Shown here in pieces: positions 1 through 11,929 of a stretch of 64,000 nucleotides of DNA. Under the pieces are notes generated by a model. It had not been told where the DNA came from, ran no database searches, and worked only from the letters and a program-made list of their open reading frames with translations. This DNA is from Anaeramoeba ignava (lineage: Eukaryota; Metamonada; Anaeramoebidae). How positions within the stretch are numbered: position 1 is the stretch's first letter; each line of letters begins with the position of its first letter. The translations under genes and the position numbers were made by a program. The DNA is taken from NCBI GenBank assembly GCA_028826165.1, contig JAPDFW010000065.1, positions 186,001-250,000 on the forward strand. Direction: 5' to 3'.

Positions 1-1417
1 CATGAGGAAGAAATGGAGAAGCAAAAGAAAAGCATGATTGAGAACAAAACACAAGCAGAATTGCTACAAAAAATAAATCTTGAGCAAGGAATGAAGTATA
101 CACAAGAACTAAGTCAACTCAGAAACGAAAAGAACAGTCTTTCAATCGATCTTGTTAAGGCTCTTGATCAGGTTGAGCGATTGCAGAATAAGATACGTGA
201 GGCAGAGTCTACTTTCCTCACTTTTAGAACCCAGGAATTGGACAAACAAAACGAACAAATTATGATTCTTAAAAAAAATACAAACTCATTATTTCAATAT
301 AATTCTAATTTGGAAAAGGAAAACAAAAAAATACACAACGAAATTACGAATTTGATTGAAAATGAGAAAATTTCCCAAGAAATTAAAAACAAAATCTTGC
401 GTATTTTGCATACAGAAGAACAAACAAATGAATCAATTGAATCAATTATAAATCTTGCAAATTTTGATTATCAAAAAGCTTCAAATCAACAAATTATTGA
501 AGAGAATGAAATGTTAAAATCCCATAATTCAAAACTTCAAGAAAGAATGGATTTAATTTCCCAACATTTGGATCAATTAGATGGATTTCAATCAGAAAAT
601 TTAATTCTTTCTCAATTAAAATCACAATTAGAACTCAAAAATCAAGAAAATAATCAACTTGTTATTCATCTTTCTGAATTTGAAAATAAAATTGATTTTC
701 TTGAGAATGAAAAGGATAATTTAAATCAAGAAATTTTTAAATTGAAACAACAAAAACAAAAACAAAAACAAAAACAAAATGAAATTGAAGAAGAAAATAA
801 AAAACAAAAACAAAATGAAGAAGAAAATAAAAAACAAAAACAAATTGAAGAAGAAAATAAAAAAATTGAAGAAGAAAATAAAAAAATTGAAGAAGAAAAA
901 CAAAAACAAATTGAAGAAGAAAAACAAAAACAAATTGAAGAAGAAAAACAAAAACAAATTGAAGAAGAAAATAAAAAAATTGAAGAAAATAAAAAAATTG
1001 AAGAAGAAAAGCAAAAACCTATTAATCAAGATCCTGATGAAGATTTTAAACAACAAATCATGAAAGATTTTGAAAAATCTAAAAAGGAAAAAGTATATGA
1101 TTTTTATATTGAACTTTTAAAGAATCCAAAAAAAAAATCCCGATTTTCAAGAAAAAGAAAATGGGAGAAAAAATTATTAACAATTCGTGATAATTCCTTT
1201 TGAAGTAAGAAATATAGATACAAGACAAATTGAAAGAACTTTTGGTTTTTCCTCTTTAACAGTTAAACCAGAAGTTTGTAATGATCGTAAATTTACTTTT
1301 ATTATTTCTATTCCTGCTGGTGATTTTCTTTTTTCTGCTTTAAATGATTTGGAAAAAAAAGAAATCAATCGATTAATTAAAGAAAGAAAAGCAAATAAAT
1401 CAAAAGGTTTAAAATGA
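1..1417 (+). CDS. Coiled-coil protein, 5' partial, one frameshift near 1185-1200
   Basis: The frame is already open at base 1 (His-Glu-Glu before the first Met at 13), so the gene probably starts outside the window. About 400 residues are almost all heptad-like Glu/Lys/Gln/Asn helix, with IEEENKK- and KQKQ-type repeats at about 775-1015. That frame stops at 1203, while a second frame (from about 1181 to 1417) continues with a compact, non-repetitive tail containing PFEVRNIDTRQIERTFGF and FIISIPAGDFLFSALNDLEK. One missing or extra base near 1185-1200 would join them; no GT...AG intron fits. The tail resembles the end of the coiled-coil protein at 17180-21439, which also ends with an FSALNDL motif. 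Function is unknown; a cytoskeletal or scaffold role is only a guess. Early codons (1-250) are GC-richer than the rest. Confidence 0.6.
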
Positions 1418-1470
1418 ATTTTTAATTTTTAATTTTTAATTTTAATTTCAAAAATAAATTCAAAAAAAAA

Positions 1471-1490
1471 TTATTTTCATTTTTTTCTTT
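1471..1490 (+). promoter_or_regulatory. T-rich initiator-like motif before KRI1
   Basis: TTTTCATTTTTTTC lies just before the KRI1 start. The same motif stands within about 20-120 bases of most starts in the window. Its spacing suggests a transcription initiator, but no transcript evidence is available. Confidence 0.4.
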
Positions 1491-1505
1491 TTTTTTTTTT
1501 TTAAA

Positions 1506-4500
1506 ATGAAAAATAATTTAAAAAATTCTAAAAATAAAAAAAGAAAAATTGAAAATGATTCAATTATTCCTTCTGAAAATGATTCAGAATCTTCAGAAAT
1601 TGAAGATGAAACTGCAGATCTTTTAACAACTCAATTTCAAACAGATATTGCTAAAACATTACAATTAATTAGAGAAAAAAATCCTATAATTTATTCAGAA
1701 AAACCTAATTTTTTTCAAAAAAAATATAAAATTGAAGAAAATGTTAATCAAATTGATAAAAATAATGTTATTCAAGAAGAACAAAAGAAAAAAGTTCTTC
1801 AATCAATTCATTCAGAAGTTAAAAAGTTAGAGAATGATGATGATTTTTTTGTTATTAAAAAGAAATCAGAAGAAGAAAAAGAAAAAGATGATCAAGAATA
1901 TCAAAATTTTATATCAAATCAAAAAGAAAAGGTTTATATTTAAAATATAAATATAAATATAAATATAATTAGAAAATTAAATATAAATATAAATATAATT
2001 ATAAATATAATTATAAATATAAATATTAATCTAAATATAAATCTAAATATAAATATAAATATAAATATAAATATAAATATAAATATAAATATAAATATAA
2101 ATATAAATATAAATATTTAAAATATAAATATAAATATAAATATAAATATAAATATAAATATAAATATAAATATAAATATAAATATAAATATAAATATAAA
2201 TATAAATATAAATATAAATATAAATATAAATATAAATATAAATATAAATATAAATATAAATATAAATATAAATATAAATATAAATATAAATATAAAATAT
2301 AAATATAAATATAAATATAAATATAATTATAAATATAAATATAAATATAAATATAAATATAAATATAAATATAAATTATAAATATAAATAAATATAAATA
2401 TAAATATAAATATAAATATAAATATAAATATAAATATAAAATATAAATATAAATATAAATATAAATATAAATATAAACATAAATCATAAACATAAATATA
2501 AATATAAATATAAATATAAATCTAAATATAAATATAAATATAAATATAAATCTAAATATAAATATAAATATAAACATAAATATAAATATATAAAACAAAA
2601 TAAAACAAAAAAAATAAAATAAATATAAATATAAATATAAATATAAATATAAATATAAATATAAATATAAATATAAATATAAATATAAATATAAATATAA
2701 AATATAATTAAAATATAAATATAAATATAAATATAAATATAAATAAAAATAAAATAAATAAACATAAATAAATAAATATTATAAACATAAATAAATATAA
2801 ATATAAAATATTTAAAATAAATATAAATATAAATATAAATAAATATAAATATAAACATAAATATAAATATAAATATAAATATAAATATAAATATAAATAT
2901 AAATATAAAAAAAATATAAAATAAACAAATATAAAATAAATATAAAATAAAACATAAATATAAAATCTAAATATAAACATAAACATAAATAAATATAAAT
3001 ATAAATATAAATATAAACATAAAATAAATATAAAAATATAAAATATAAAATCAAATATAAAATAAATATAAAAAAAAAAATATAAATATAAATATAAATA
3101 TAATAAAAAAACATAAACATAAAAAATAAATATAAAATAAAAATAAACATAAACATAAATATAAATATATAAACATAAATAAATATAAAAATAAATATAA
3201 AATATAAACATAAACATAAATATAAAATAAACATAAAATAAACATAAATATATAAATATATAAACATATAAATATAATATAAATATAAATATAAATATAA
3301 ATATAAATATAAATATAAATATAAATATAAATATAAATAAATATAAATATAAAATATAAACATAAATATAAATATAAATATAAATATAAATAAAATATAA
3401 ATATAAATATAAATATAAATATAAATATAAAATAAATATAAATATAAATATAAATATAAATATAAAATATAAAATAAAATAAAAATAAACAAATATAAAA
3501 TAAAAATATAAATATAAATATAAATATAAATATAAATATAAATATAAATATAAATATAAAAACTAAATATAAATATAAAAATAAAATAAATATAAATATA
3601 AATAAAATAAAATATAAATATAAATATAAATATAAATATAAATATAAATATAAATATAAATATAAATCTAAATATAAATATAAATATAAATATAAATATA
3701 AATATAAATATAAATCTAAATATAAATATAAAAATAAATATAAATATAAATATAAATATAAATATAAATATAAATATAAATATAAATATAAATATAAATA
3801 TAAATATAAATATAAATCTAAATATAAATATAAATATAAATATAAATATAAATATAAATATAAATATAATTATAAATATAAATATAAATATAAATATAAA
3901 TATAAATATAAATATAAATATAAATATAAATCTATATCTAAATTCATTTATAAATTAAAATTTAAAAGGTAAAACAAGAAAAAGTTAGAAAAGAAACTTG
4001 GAAAAAATTTTTTGCAAAACAACCAAATGAAAGCAAAGAAGAACAATTTTTAAAAGATTATTTAGTTAATAAGCGATGGTTAGATGAATTCGAAGAAATA
4101 GAAGAAAACAACTTGGAAGATGAGAATTCATCTGAAAATGAAAGAGAAGATGATTATGAAAGAAGTTTTAATTTTAGATTTCAACATAAAAATTCTTCAA
4201 TTATTCAAAATTTTCCAAGAAATTTAGAATCTTCTAGAGAAAAGACAAACACTAGAAAAAAAGCAAGAGAAAGAAAAAAATTAAGAAAAATCCAAGAAAA
4301 ACAAGAAAGAGAAAAAAATATTCAAGATCAAAAACAAAAAATTCAAGAAAAAATTATGAAAAATTTAGAAGATCTTCAAAAACTTTCGGGAAAAAAAGAT
4401 TCTTTTACTTTTAAAGATTTTGATCCTGAATTAATAACATCAACAATTGCAGAACTTTTTGAAACTGTAGAAATAAAATTAAAATTAAAATTAAAATTTA

Positions 4501-5483
4501 AAATTAAAATTAAAATTAAAATTAAAATTAAAATTAAAATTAAAATTAAAATTAAAATTAAAATTAAAATTAAAATTAAAATTAAAATTAAAATTAAAAT
4601 TAAAATTAAAAAATTAAAATCAAAATTAAAATTAAAATCAAAATTAAAATTAAAATTAAAATTAAAATTAAAATTAAAATTAAAATTAAAATTAAAATTA
4701 AAATTAAAATTAAAATTAAAATTAAAATTAAAATTAAAATTAAAGGATGAAAATGATGATGAAAATGATGATGAAAAAGTTGATGAAAATGATGAAAAAT
4801 ATCAAAATCAACAAAAAATTATGAATTTAAGAAAAACTATTTTAAATGATATGGAAGAATATTCTAATTTAGAAGCAGAGGATGTTATTGATGATATTAA
4901 ATGTAGATTTCAATATCAAAAAGTTGATGCAGATTATTTTGGATTAACTCCTCAAGAAATTTTTGATTTTTCAACAGAAGAATTAAATGAAAGCATACCA
5001 AATCGTTATTTATCACCATATATTTCACCTGATGAATTGAAAGAAATGGAAAATAATCAAAAATCTAAATTAAATTTTAAAAAGAACAGAAATTTCAATC
5101 AGAATTCAAATCAAAATCAAAGATTTAATAGAAATCAAAATTCAAATCAAAATCAAAATCAAAGATTTAATAGAAATCAAAATCAAAATCAAAGATTTAA
5201 TAGAAATCAAAATTCAAATCAAAATAGAAATCAAAATAGAAATCAAAATAGAAATTTCAATCAAAATAGAAATTCAAATCAAAATAGAAATTTCAATCAA
5301 AGATTTAATTCAAATCAAAATAGAAATTCAAATCAAAGATTAAATAGAAATCAAAATAGAAATCAAAATAGAAATCAAAATAGAAATCAAAATAGAAATC
5401 AAAATAGAAATTCAAATAGAAATCAAAATAGAAATTCAAATCAAAATCAATCGAGAATGAATAGTTTCTTTTCACATAAATAA
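1506..5483 (+). CDS. KRI1: KRI1 ribosome-biogenesis protein
   Basis: Exons 1506-1931, 3969-4466 and 4746-5483 give about 553 residues. KRI1 is a nucleolar factor needed for 40S subunit assembly. Exon 1 has the KRI1 N-terminal pattern ([19 protein letters not shown], then [16 protein letters not shown]). Exon 2 has [17 protein letters not shown], a basic helix ([12 protein letters not shown]) and FKDFDPELI. Exon 3 has the KRI1 C-terminal domain ([35 protein letters not shown]). Intron 1 is phase 0 between AAG|GTTTAT and AAAAG|GTAAAA. The 4467-4745 repeat is read here as an intron (GTAGAA...AAAG); it is in frame, so if retained it would add 93 residues of KL/KI repeats. After the KRI1 domain the protein ends in about 120 residues of Asn/Gln/Arg repeats instead of the usual Lys-rich tail. 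Confidence 0.88.
1932..3968 (+). repeat. 2-kb intron of ATAAAT hexamers in KRI1
   Basis: From GTTTATATTT to the AG before 3969, nearly every base belongs to ATAAAT repeats with occasional AAATCT, AAACAT and AAAATA variants. The open frames read through it on the minus strand (Tyr-Leu, Tyr-Ile and Phe-Ile runs) are artefacts of the repeat. Both flanks encode KRI1 in the same phase, which is strong evidence that it is spliced out. Confidence 0.85.
4467..4745 (+). repeat. In-frame (AAATTA)n tract in KRI1, probably an intron
   Basis: A 279-base tract of AAATTA/AAAATT units is bounded by GTAGAA and AAAG. It keeps the KRI1 frame because its length is a multiple of three. The same repeat fills certain introns of the SPFH and PLP genes below, so I favour an intron. 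A transcript read is needed to exclude a Lys-Leu/Lys-Ile insertion in the protein. Confidence 0.6.
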
Positions 5484-5565
5484 TTAATAATTAATAATTA
5501 ATAATTAAAATTTTAAAAAAAAGAATAAAATAATCAAAAAGAAAAAATTTTTCAAACAAAAAAAA

Positions 5566-5590
5566 TATTTTCATTTTTTTTCTTTTCAAA
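5566..5590 (+). promoter_or_regulatory. T-rich initiator-like motif before the PAP2-like gene
   Basis: TATTTTCATTTTTTTTC lies about 30 bases before the ATG at 5612. It is the only distinctive element in the 128-base gap after KRI1, apart from short TTAATAA repeats. Confidence 0.35.
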
Positions 5591-5611
5591 AAATTAAAAA
5601 TTAAAAAAAAA

Positions 5612-6714
5612 ATGAAAGATTATATAATTTTTCCCATTTTTATAGTTGGATTGTTAATAGGATCATTACTTTCATTAAATAATTCAAATATACTTGATAA
5701 ATGTCAAATGAATAGATATAAAAATATTGAAAAACATAATGAAATTATAGATTCAATGTTTATTCCAATTACTTCTTCTTTAATGTTGAAAATTTCTTTT
5801 GCTTTGGTTTTTTTTATTCATTTTCAACTTTATTTTTTCAACTTCCTTTTTCTGATTCTTTTTTGAATAATTTCCTTATTGTTGCTTATAATATTTTAAT
5901 TTCAAGTTTTTCTTTTGTTTGTTCAATTAACGCTCATTTTATTGTTGAACTTTTTAAAATGGTTTTTTCTGATTTAAATTGCAATATAAAATCCAACAGG
6001 TTATTTTAAAATTAAAATTAAAAATCAACAGGTTATTTTAAAATTCATTTATAAAATTAAATTCAAAATTAAAATTAAAATCAAAATTAAAATTAAAATT
6101 AAAAATAAAATCAAAATTTAAAATTAAATTAAAAAATTAAAATTAAAATTAAAATTAAAATTAAAATTAAAATTAAAATTAAAATTAAAATTAAAATTCA
6201 TTTTAAAATTAAATTTAATAGCATTTCAGGTCATTTTTCATATCATTCTTTCTGGATATTTTCATTACCATATTTAATCTTTTCATTTCAAAAATTTCAT
6301 CCATTTACAAATTTTCGATCCAAATTTTTAACAAAAACAAGTTTAATATTTTATATAATATTTTTGGCACATTCAATAATATCATTATCAAGAACATATT
6401 TTGGAGGATTTCATTCATTAAGACAAGTTATTTATGGTTTAATTAATGGAATAATTTGGCATTCTATTTTTGTTCTCCTTTTTAAACAAATTTCAACTCA
6501 AAAATCAAAAGCAACAAATTTAAAAAGAACTTTCAAAATTTTCATCATTTTGTTGATTTTAACTTTAATTTTATTTTCTTTTCTTGTTGTTTTCTCTCAA
6601 AAAGCTTTATCCATTTTAGATTTAATTGCTTTTGGAGTTGTTTTGTTTCTTATTTTCTTTTCTTTTTTTATATTAATGATTTTAGGAAAAAAGAATGAAA
6701 AGAAAGAAAATTAA
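5612..6714 (+). CDS. PAP2-type membrane lipid phosphatase, one frameshift
   Basis: Exons 5612-5999 and 6222-6714 give about 293 residues. Hydrophobic segments alternate throughout. After splicing AG|C across the intron the protein reads NSISGHFSYHS, matching the PAP2 second motif (SGH). Downstream LSRTYFGGFHSLRQVIYG matches the third motif (SR...H) in the form seen in dolichyl-diphosphatase and glucose-6-phosphatase, with Gln in place of the final Asp and one extra residue between Arg and His. A first KxxxxxxRP motif is not clear; FKMVFSDLN is the best candidate. The opening frame stops at 5866, but an open frame resumes without a gap if one base is altered in the T8 run at 5808-5815. The likely role is dephosphorylation of a lipid-linked phosphate in the ER or another membrane. 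A FIT-type (fat-storage-inducing) protein was considered because of its similar SGH, but the SR...H motif favours PAP2. Confidence 0.6.
6000..6221 (+). repeat. Intron of TTAAAA repeats in the PAP2-like gene
   Basis: It runs from GTTATTTT to TTTAATAG and is phase 2. It is mostly TTAAAA units plus a direct repeat of AACAGGTTATTTTAAAATT at about 5995 and 6028, so the donor site itself is duplicated just inside the intron. Confidence 0.65.
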
Positions 6715-6780
6715 AATTAAAATCAAAATTAAAATTAAAATTAAAATTAAAATTAAAATTAAAATTAAAATTCCAAAATC

Positions 6781-6803
6781 ATTTTTTTCATTTTTTTCTT
6801 TTC
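6781..6803 (+). promoter_or_regulatory. Initiator-like motif before RCC1-BTB
   Basis: ATTTTTTTCATTTTTTTC ends about 8 bases before the ATG at 6808. The 93-base gap after the PAP2-like stop otherwise holds only TTAAAA repeats. Confidence 0.35.
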
Positions 6804-6807
6804 AAAA

Positions 6808-8619
6808 ATGAATGATTGTTTATTTTTTGGTTTAAATAAAAATCCAAAACTTATCAAAAATAAACCAAAAAAAATAACAAAACCAATTCAATTTAAATTT
6901 GAAAATGAAAATGAAAATGAAAATGAAAATGAAAATGAAAAGCAAATTAAACAAATTTCTTCTTCCAATCATTCAACAATTTTCCTTTTTAAAAATGGAA
7001 AAGCAATAGAATATTTAAATGAAGAATATTCAAAACAAAATCCTGAAAAAATCCAAATTGAAGAAAATATTCAAAAAGTAACTGTTGGTGATGATAATGA
7101 AGCTATTTTAACAAAAGAAGGAAATGTATTTGCCAAAGGAGAAGATATTAATCCAGAAAATATAAAAGAATTTATCAATATTTCATCATTAATTGAAGAT
7201 ACAAATGATAGAATAATTGAAGATATTGTTGCTGGATGGAATTCAATTTATTTATTAACTTCAAATCAAAATGCTTATGGAATTGGTTCTAATTATGATG
7301 GTCAACTTGGTTTTGATTCTGAAACACTTAAAGAAACAGAAAACCAATTTTAATGATGAAAAATGTTTCTAAAATATTTTCAGGAAATTGTTCAACTTGT
7401 GTTTTTCTTTTAAATTCAAATCAAGAATTATTTGGATGTGGAGGAAATTTTTCAGGTAGACTTGGATTAGGAGAATCAATAAAAGAAGAAAGAATCCAAA
7501 AATTAACCAAAATCCAAAATATTCCAAAAGGTAAAATAATTGATATTAAATGTGGAAATTATCATTCAATAATGTTAATTGAAAATGAAAACGAAAATCC
7601 AAAAAGAAAACTTTATTCATGTGGTGATCATCAATATAATGGACTTGGCAAAAATGAAAAAACTTTTGAATTTACTGAAATCAAATCACCTTTATTTGAA
7701 AATGATGATAATATTCTTGATTTTTCTGTTACATATAAACATAATCTGATTTTAACAACAAAAGGGAAATTAATATCATTTGGAAATAATAATTGGGGAG
7801 AATTAGGAACCGGAGATACAAATGATCAATTAATTCCAATTCAAATTGAACTTCCTAAATTAAGATTTAATGAAAATATTTCTAATTATCATGTTCTTTG
7901 TGGTGCTTTTCATAAATCATTTCTTTATTATTCTCCTCCTTATTTTTCCAATCTTGAAGAAGATTTGATAAAACTATTTAAAAGAAAAGAATTTTGTGAT
8001 ATTTCATTTAAAACAGAAAATGGAGAAATAATTGAAGCTCATAAATTAATATTGAAATATAGATTAAATGAAAATCGAAAATGAAAATGAAAATCAAATT
8101 GAAAAACTTAAAGAAATTATTTCAAAAAAATCAATTAAAGAATCAAATCAAATATTTGAAATGATTTATTCAAACAGAATAATAAATCCAATATTATATT
8201 CTGAAATTAAAGAAATTATAAATTCAAATGAAAAAATTGAAGAAACAATGAAAAGAATTTATTTAAATGAAAATGAAAATGAAAATGAAAATGAAAAAGA
8301 TTTTATAATTGAAAGAAAAGAAAAACAATATAAATTTCCAAAATTAATATTAATAATGAGAAGTGAATTATATCGAGGAATGTTTTTATCTGTAACAAAT
8401 GATACTTCTAATAAAGTTACAGATTACAGTGAATTAAGTAATAAATCATTTCAAATATTTGAATATTGGATTTATTCAAATCAAATTAAAGATGAAATTC
8501 AAATTACACAAGAAATTATTGAAGAACTAGAAACTGGAATTGATTATTTTCAATTAAATCAAACAAATCCAAATTTATCTGATTTATTAATTAATAAATT
8601 TAATAATCAAAATCAATAA
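6808..8619 (+). pseudogene. RCC1-repeat/BTB protein with two frameshifts
   Basis: Three consecutive frames (6808-7353, 7353-8084, 8068-8619) make one protein of about 600 residues if one base is restored near 7340 (GAAAACCAATTTTA) and one removed near 8073 (AATCGAAAATG). RCC1-like blades carry typical pieces: YGIGSNYDGQLGF, LFGCGGNFSGRLGLGE, YSCGDHQYNGLGK and LISFGNNNWGELGTGD. A BTB domain follows from about EDLIKLFKRKEFCDISFK to EAHKLILKYR, is interrupted by a NENEN tract, and is followed by a second BTB-like half (FPKLILIMRSELYRGMF). Such proteins usually act as CUL3 adaptors or GTPase-linked regulators. GAAAAT repeats encode Asn-Glu runs in three places. The breaks may be real decay or assembly errors; a second, worse copy of the 3' end lies at 12889-13111. 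Confidence 0.65.
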
Positions 8620-8629
8620 AGAAAATGAG

Positions 8630-9335
8630 AACAGATTTAATTTAATATTTAATTTATAAATTAATTTGAAAATATAATTTAATATTTAATTTTATGTTTA
8701 AAATAATAATTTATTGTTTTAGATTTAAATATTTTATTATTTAAATATTTAACATATAAATATAAAAAATGAAAATAATTTTAATTTAATATTTAATAAG
8801 AAAATTAATTTAAAAAAATATAATTTAATATTTAATTCCATGTTTAAAATAATAATTTATTGTTTTAAATTTAAATATTTTATTATTTAAATATTTAACA
8901 TAAAAATATAAAAATAAGAATAGATTTAATTTAATATTTAATTTATAAATTAATTTAAAAATATAATTTAATATTTAATTTTATGTTTAAAATAATAATT
9001 TATTGTTTTAGATTTAAATATTTTTATTATTTAAATATTTAACATATAAATATAAAAATGAGAATAAGTTTAATTTAGTATTTAATTTGAAATTAATTTA
9101 AAATATAATTTAATATTTAATTTTATTATTAAAATAATAATTTATTGTTTTAGATTTATATATTTTATTATTTAAAAATTTAACATATAAATATAAAAAT
9201 AGGAATAAATTTAATTTAATATTTAATTTATAAATTAATTTAAAAATATAATTTAATATTTAATTTTATTATTAAAATAATAATTTAATGTTTTAGATTT
9301 AAATATTTTATTATTTAAAATATTTTGAAAATTGA
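8630..9335 (+). repeat. 143-bp satellite A, about five units
   Basis: Recurring landmark TTATTGTTTTAGATTTAAAT starts at about 8711, 8857, 9000, 9142 and 9285, giving periods of 146, 143, 142 and 143 bases. Each unit also contains AACATATAAATATAAAAAT and AATTTAATATTTAATTT. An inverted array of the same unit lies at 38346-39300. Confidence 0.8.
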
Positions 9336-9699
9336 TTTTTGAAATTAAAATTTTATCTTTTTGAATTAAATTGAATTAATATTAATTTGGAAATTTGTTT
9401 TAAAATTTAAATTTATTAATAATTTTTAAATTCAAAAATTAAATTAAAAATTAAATTAAAATAATTTTCCTTTTTAATAATAAAAATTAATAAAAATAAT
9501 AATAATTTATTAATAAATTAATTTAAAATAATAAATTAAAAGAAAATTAAATTAATTATTAATTTAAATTTATTCTCATTTTTATATTTTTATTTATTTT
9601 CAAAATCCACTTTTTTTTCATTTTTTATTTAAATTTTTTTTTCATTTTTCCTTTTTAAAACAAAAAACAAAAAACAAAAAACAAAACACAAAAAACAAA
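9336..9699. other. AT-rich gap before the BTB-TLDc gene
   Basis: There is no coding signal. Irregular AATTAA/TTAATAAT sequence runs to about 9590. Two initiator-like motifs (TTTTTTTTCATTTTTTATTT at 9611 and TTTTTTTCATTTTTCC at about 9636) and an AAAAACA repeat precede the ATG. Confidence 0.5.
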
Positions 9700-11479
9700 A
9701 TGGATAATAATAATAATAATAACCAAATTCAAAATGCAAATCAAAATGAAAATCAAAATGAAAATGAAATGAAAAATTTAGAAAAAAAAGTAACAAAAAA
9801 TTTAATTAAAGATTATTCAAACCTTTTAAATGGAAATTCATTTAATGATTTTTCAATTTTTATTGAGAATAAATCAAATCCTTTCGAAATTAAAGTTCAT
9901 AAATCAATTTTATCTTCAAGATCTCCTTTTTTTAATGAATCATTAAGGCAAGAATCTCTTTCTATTTCTTTAAATCAATTTAATAAAAAAGAAATGGAAT
10001 CAATTTTGAGTTATATTTATTATGGAAATATTTCTTTTGAGAATCAAGAAAATCTTATTCAATTATTAGAAATTTCAATTTATTTTAAATTAAATTTATT
10101 GAAAAAGAAATTAAAAAAAAATTTTCAAATTCAATTAATTATTCAAATTTTTCCAATTTTTCCAAAATCGAAATTTAAATTCAAATGAAATTGAAATAAA
10201 ATGTTTTGAATTAATAAATCAAAAATTTTCCCAAATTCAAAATAATGAGAATTTATTCAATTTAACTAAAGAAGAAATTATCAAATTTATTCAATTTAAA
10301 CAAGAAAAAAAAGAAATTTTTCAATTTGATTTTTTTCAATTTTTAAATAATTGGATTAAAAAAAGAAATGAAAGATTAAAAGGAAAGAAAGAAAAAGAAA
10401 AAGAAAAGGGAATTGAAAAGAAAAGATTATTTCATTCTTTTTTTTCATTATTTGATAAAGATTCAATTTCAAAACAAGATTTTGATAAATTAAAACAATT
10501 TGATTTTTTTCCCAATTCTTTTTTAGTTGATATTCAAAACAAAGTTATTCAAGATAATCAAAAAGAAATTGAAGAGAAAGAGAAGGAAATTGAAGAGAAA
10601 TGGAAGAAAGAAGTTGAGAACAAAGAGAAAGAAAATCAACAAATGAAAATTGAAATTGAAGATAAATGGAAGAAAGAAATTGAAAACAAAGAGAAAGAAA
10701 ATCAACAAATGAAAATTGAAATTGAAGAGAAATTGAAGAAAGAAAAAAAAGAAATTGAAGAGAAATGGAAGAAAGAAGTTGAGAATAAAAACAAAGAAAT
10801 TGAAGAGAAATGGAAGAAAGAGAATGAAGATTTGAAAGAAGAGAATGAGAAAATGAAACCTGTTTTTGATGAATATGAAAAAGAATTTGAAGAAATCCAA
10901 AAGAAAATGGAACCAATCAAAAAGAATTTTCCTCAATTTTCAGAAACAAGAATTATTACAGAAGAAGAATATGTTAAGAAATTACAAGAATGGATAAATG
11001 ATAATGATTTTTTTTCTAAAATGAAAAAAGGATTTTCAGCAAAAAGAGATGGATTTAATTCTCAAAATTGGCATAAAGCAGTTGATGGGAAAGGAAAAAC
11101 ATTAGTTATTATCAAAACAAAACAAAATTTTATTTTTGGAGGTTTTACTCAAGTTGGATTTAATGGAGATACAGGATACATTAATGACTCAAATGCATTT
11201 ATTTTTTCATTAAGAAATGATAAAGGGGATAGAATACCTGCAAAATTTACTTGTAAAGAACCTCAATATTATGCGATTAATTCTTATTTAAATCATGGTC
11301 CAGATTTTGGTTATTATGATTTTCGTTTAGATTCTAATTTACAACCTGGTTATTCAAATTTTGGACGTAGTTATAATCTACCTAATGGAATTAAAGAAGG
11401 AACAGATGAAGCTAAAAGTTATTTAGCTGGTTCTCATAATTCATGGGTTGTTGATGAAGTTGAATCTTATTTCATTTAA
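9700..11479 (+). CDS. BTB - coiled coil - TLDc protein, one frameshift
   Basis: An Asn-rich leader is followed by a BTB/POZ domain (FNDFSIFIENKSNPFEIKVH, KSILSSRSPFFNESL, YIYYGNISFENQENLIQLLE). The first frame ends at 10188. From about 10150 another frame is open (NLNSNEIEIKCFELINQKFS onward) through a BACK-like helical stretch, a Glu/Lys coiled coil (about 10550-10915) and a C-terminal TLDc domain: GFSAKRDGFNSQNWHKAVDG, KGKTLVIIKT, FIFGGFTQVGF, SNAFIFSLRN, GPDFGYYDFRL and ending SYLAGSHNSWVVDEVES. One base change at about 10110-10180 restores a protein of about 593 residues. BTB suggests a CUL3 adaptor. TLDc domains in animals protect against oxidative stress and bind V-ATPase. The combined role here is inferred, not shown. 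Confidence 0.75.
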
Positions 11480-11929
11480 AAATTAATTAATAATAAGAAA
11501 ATCAAACTTTTTTTTTAATTTTTTTTTCAAAATTTAATTCAATTTTAATTTACTTTTGATCAAATTAATTTCTTTAAAATAATAAATAAGAAACAAATTT
11601 AATTTTAAATAATTTAATTTTAATTTAAAATATTTATTAAAAATTTAATTAATAAAAAATAATCCAAAAAAAAAAATAATAAATTTTAAAAATTGAATAT
11701 TTTTAATATAATAAATAAAAATAAAAATTGAAAATAGAAATTAATAATAATTAAATTTAAATTCATTAATTAAAATATTAAAATAAAAAAAATCAAATAA
11801 AATTTATTATTAATTAATATTTAAATATTAATAAATTATAATCAAAATCAAAAATAGAATAATTAGTAAATTATTTTTTTGAAAGTTTATCTTATTCAAT
11901 CATGTTAAATTCAATTTATTTAAAATTTT
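11480..11929. other. AT-rich non-coding sequence
   Basis: Irregular TTAATTAA/AAATAATAAA sequence with no open frame of coding character on either strand. I see no regular tandem unit here. Confidence 0.5.

Noticed and set aside
721-1063. Overlapping Phe/Leu-rich (-) and Lys-rich (+) frames
   Set aside because: They are shadows of the AAACAAAAACAAATTGAAGA-type repeats within the coiled-coil gene.
2026-3492. Long minus-strand frames of Tyr/Leu/Phe/Ile
   Set aside because: They are translations of ATAAAT hexamers inside the KRI1 intron; the flanking exons encode KRI1 on the other strand.
5612-6714. FIT-type (fat storage-inducing) protein
   Set aside because: It shares an SGH motif, but the downstream SRTY...H...Q motif fits PAP2 phosphatases better.
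8630-9335. Regular repeats considered as a CRISPR array
   Set aside because: Whole units of about 143 bases repeat, with no unique spacers; the genome is eukaryotic.
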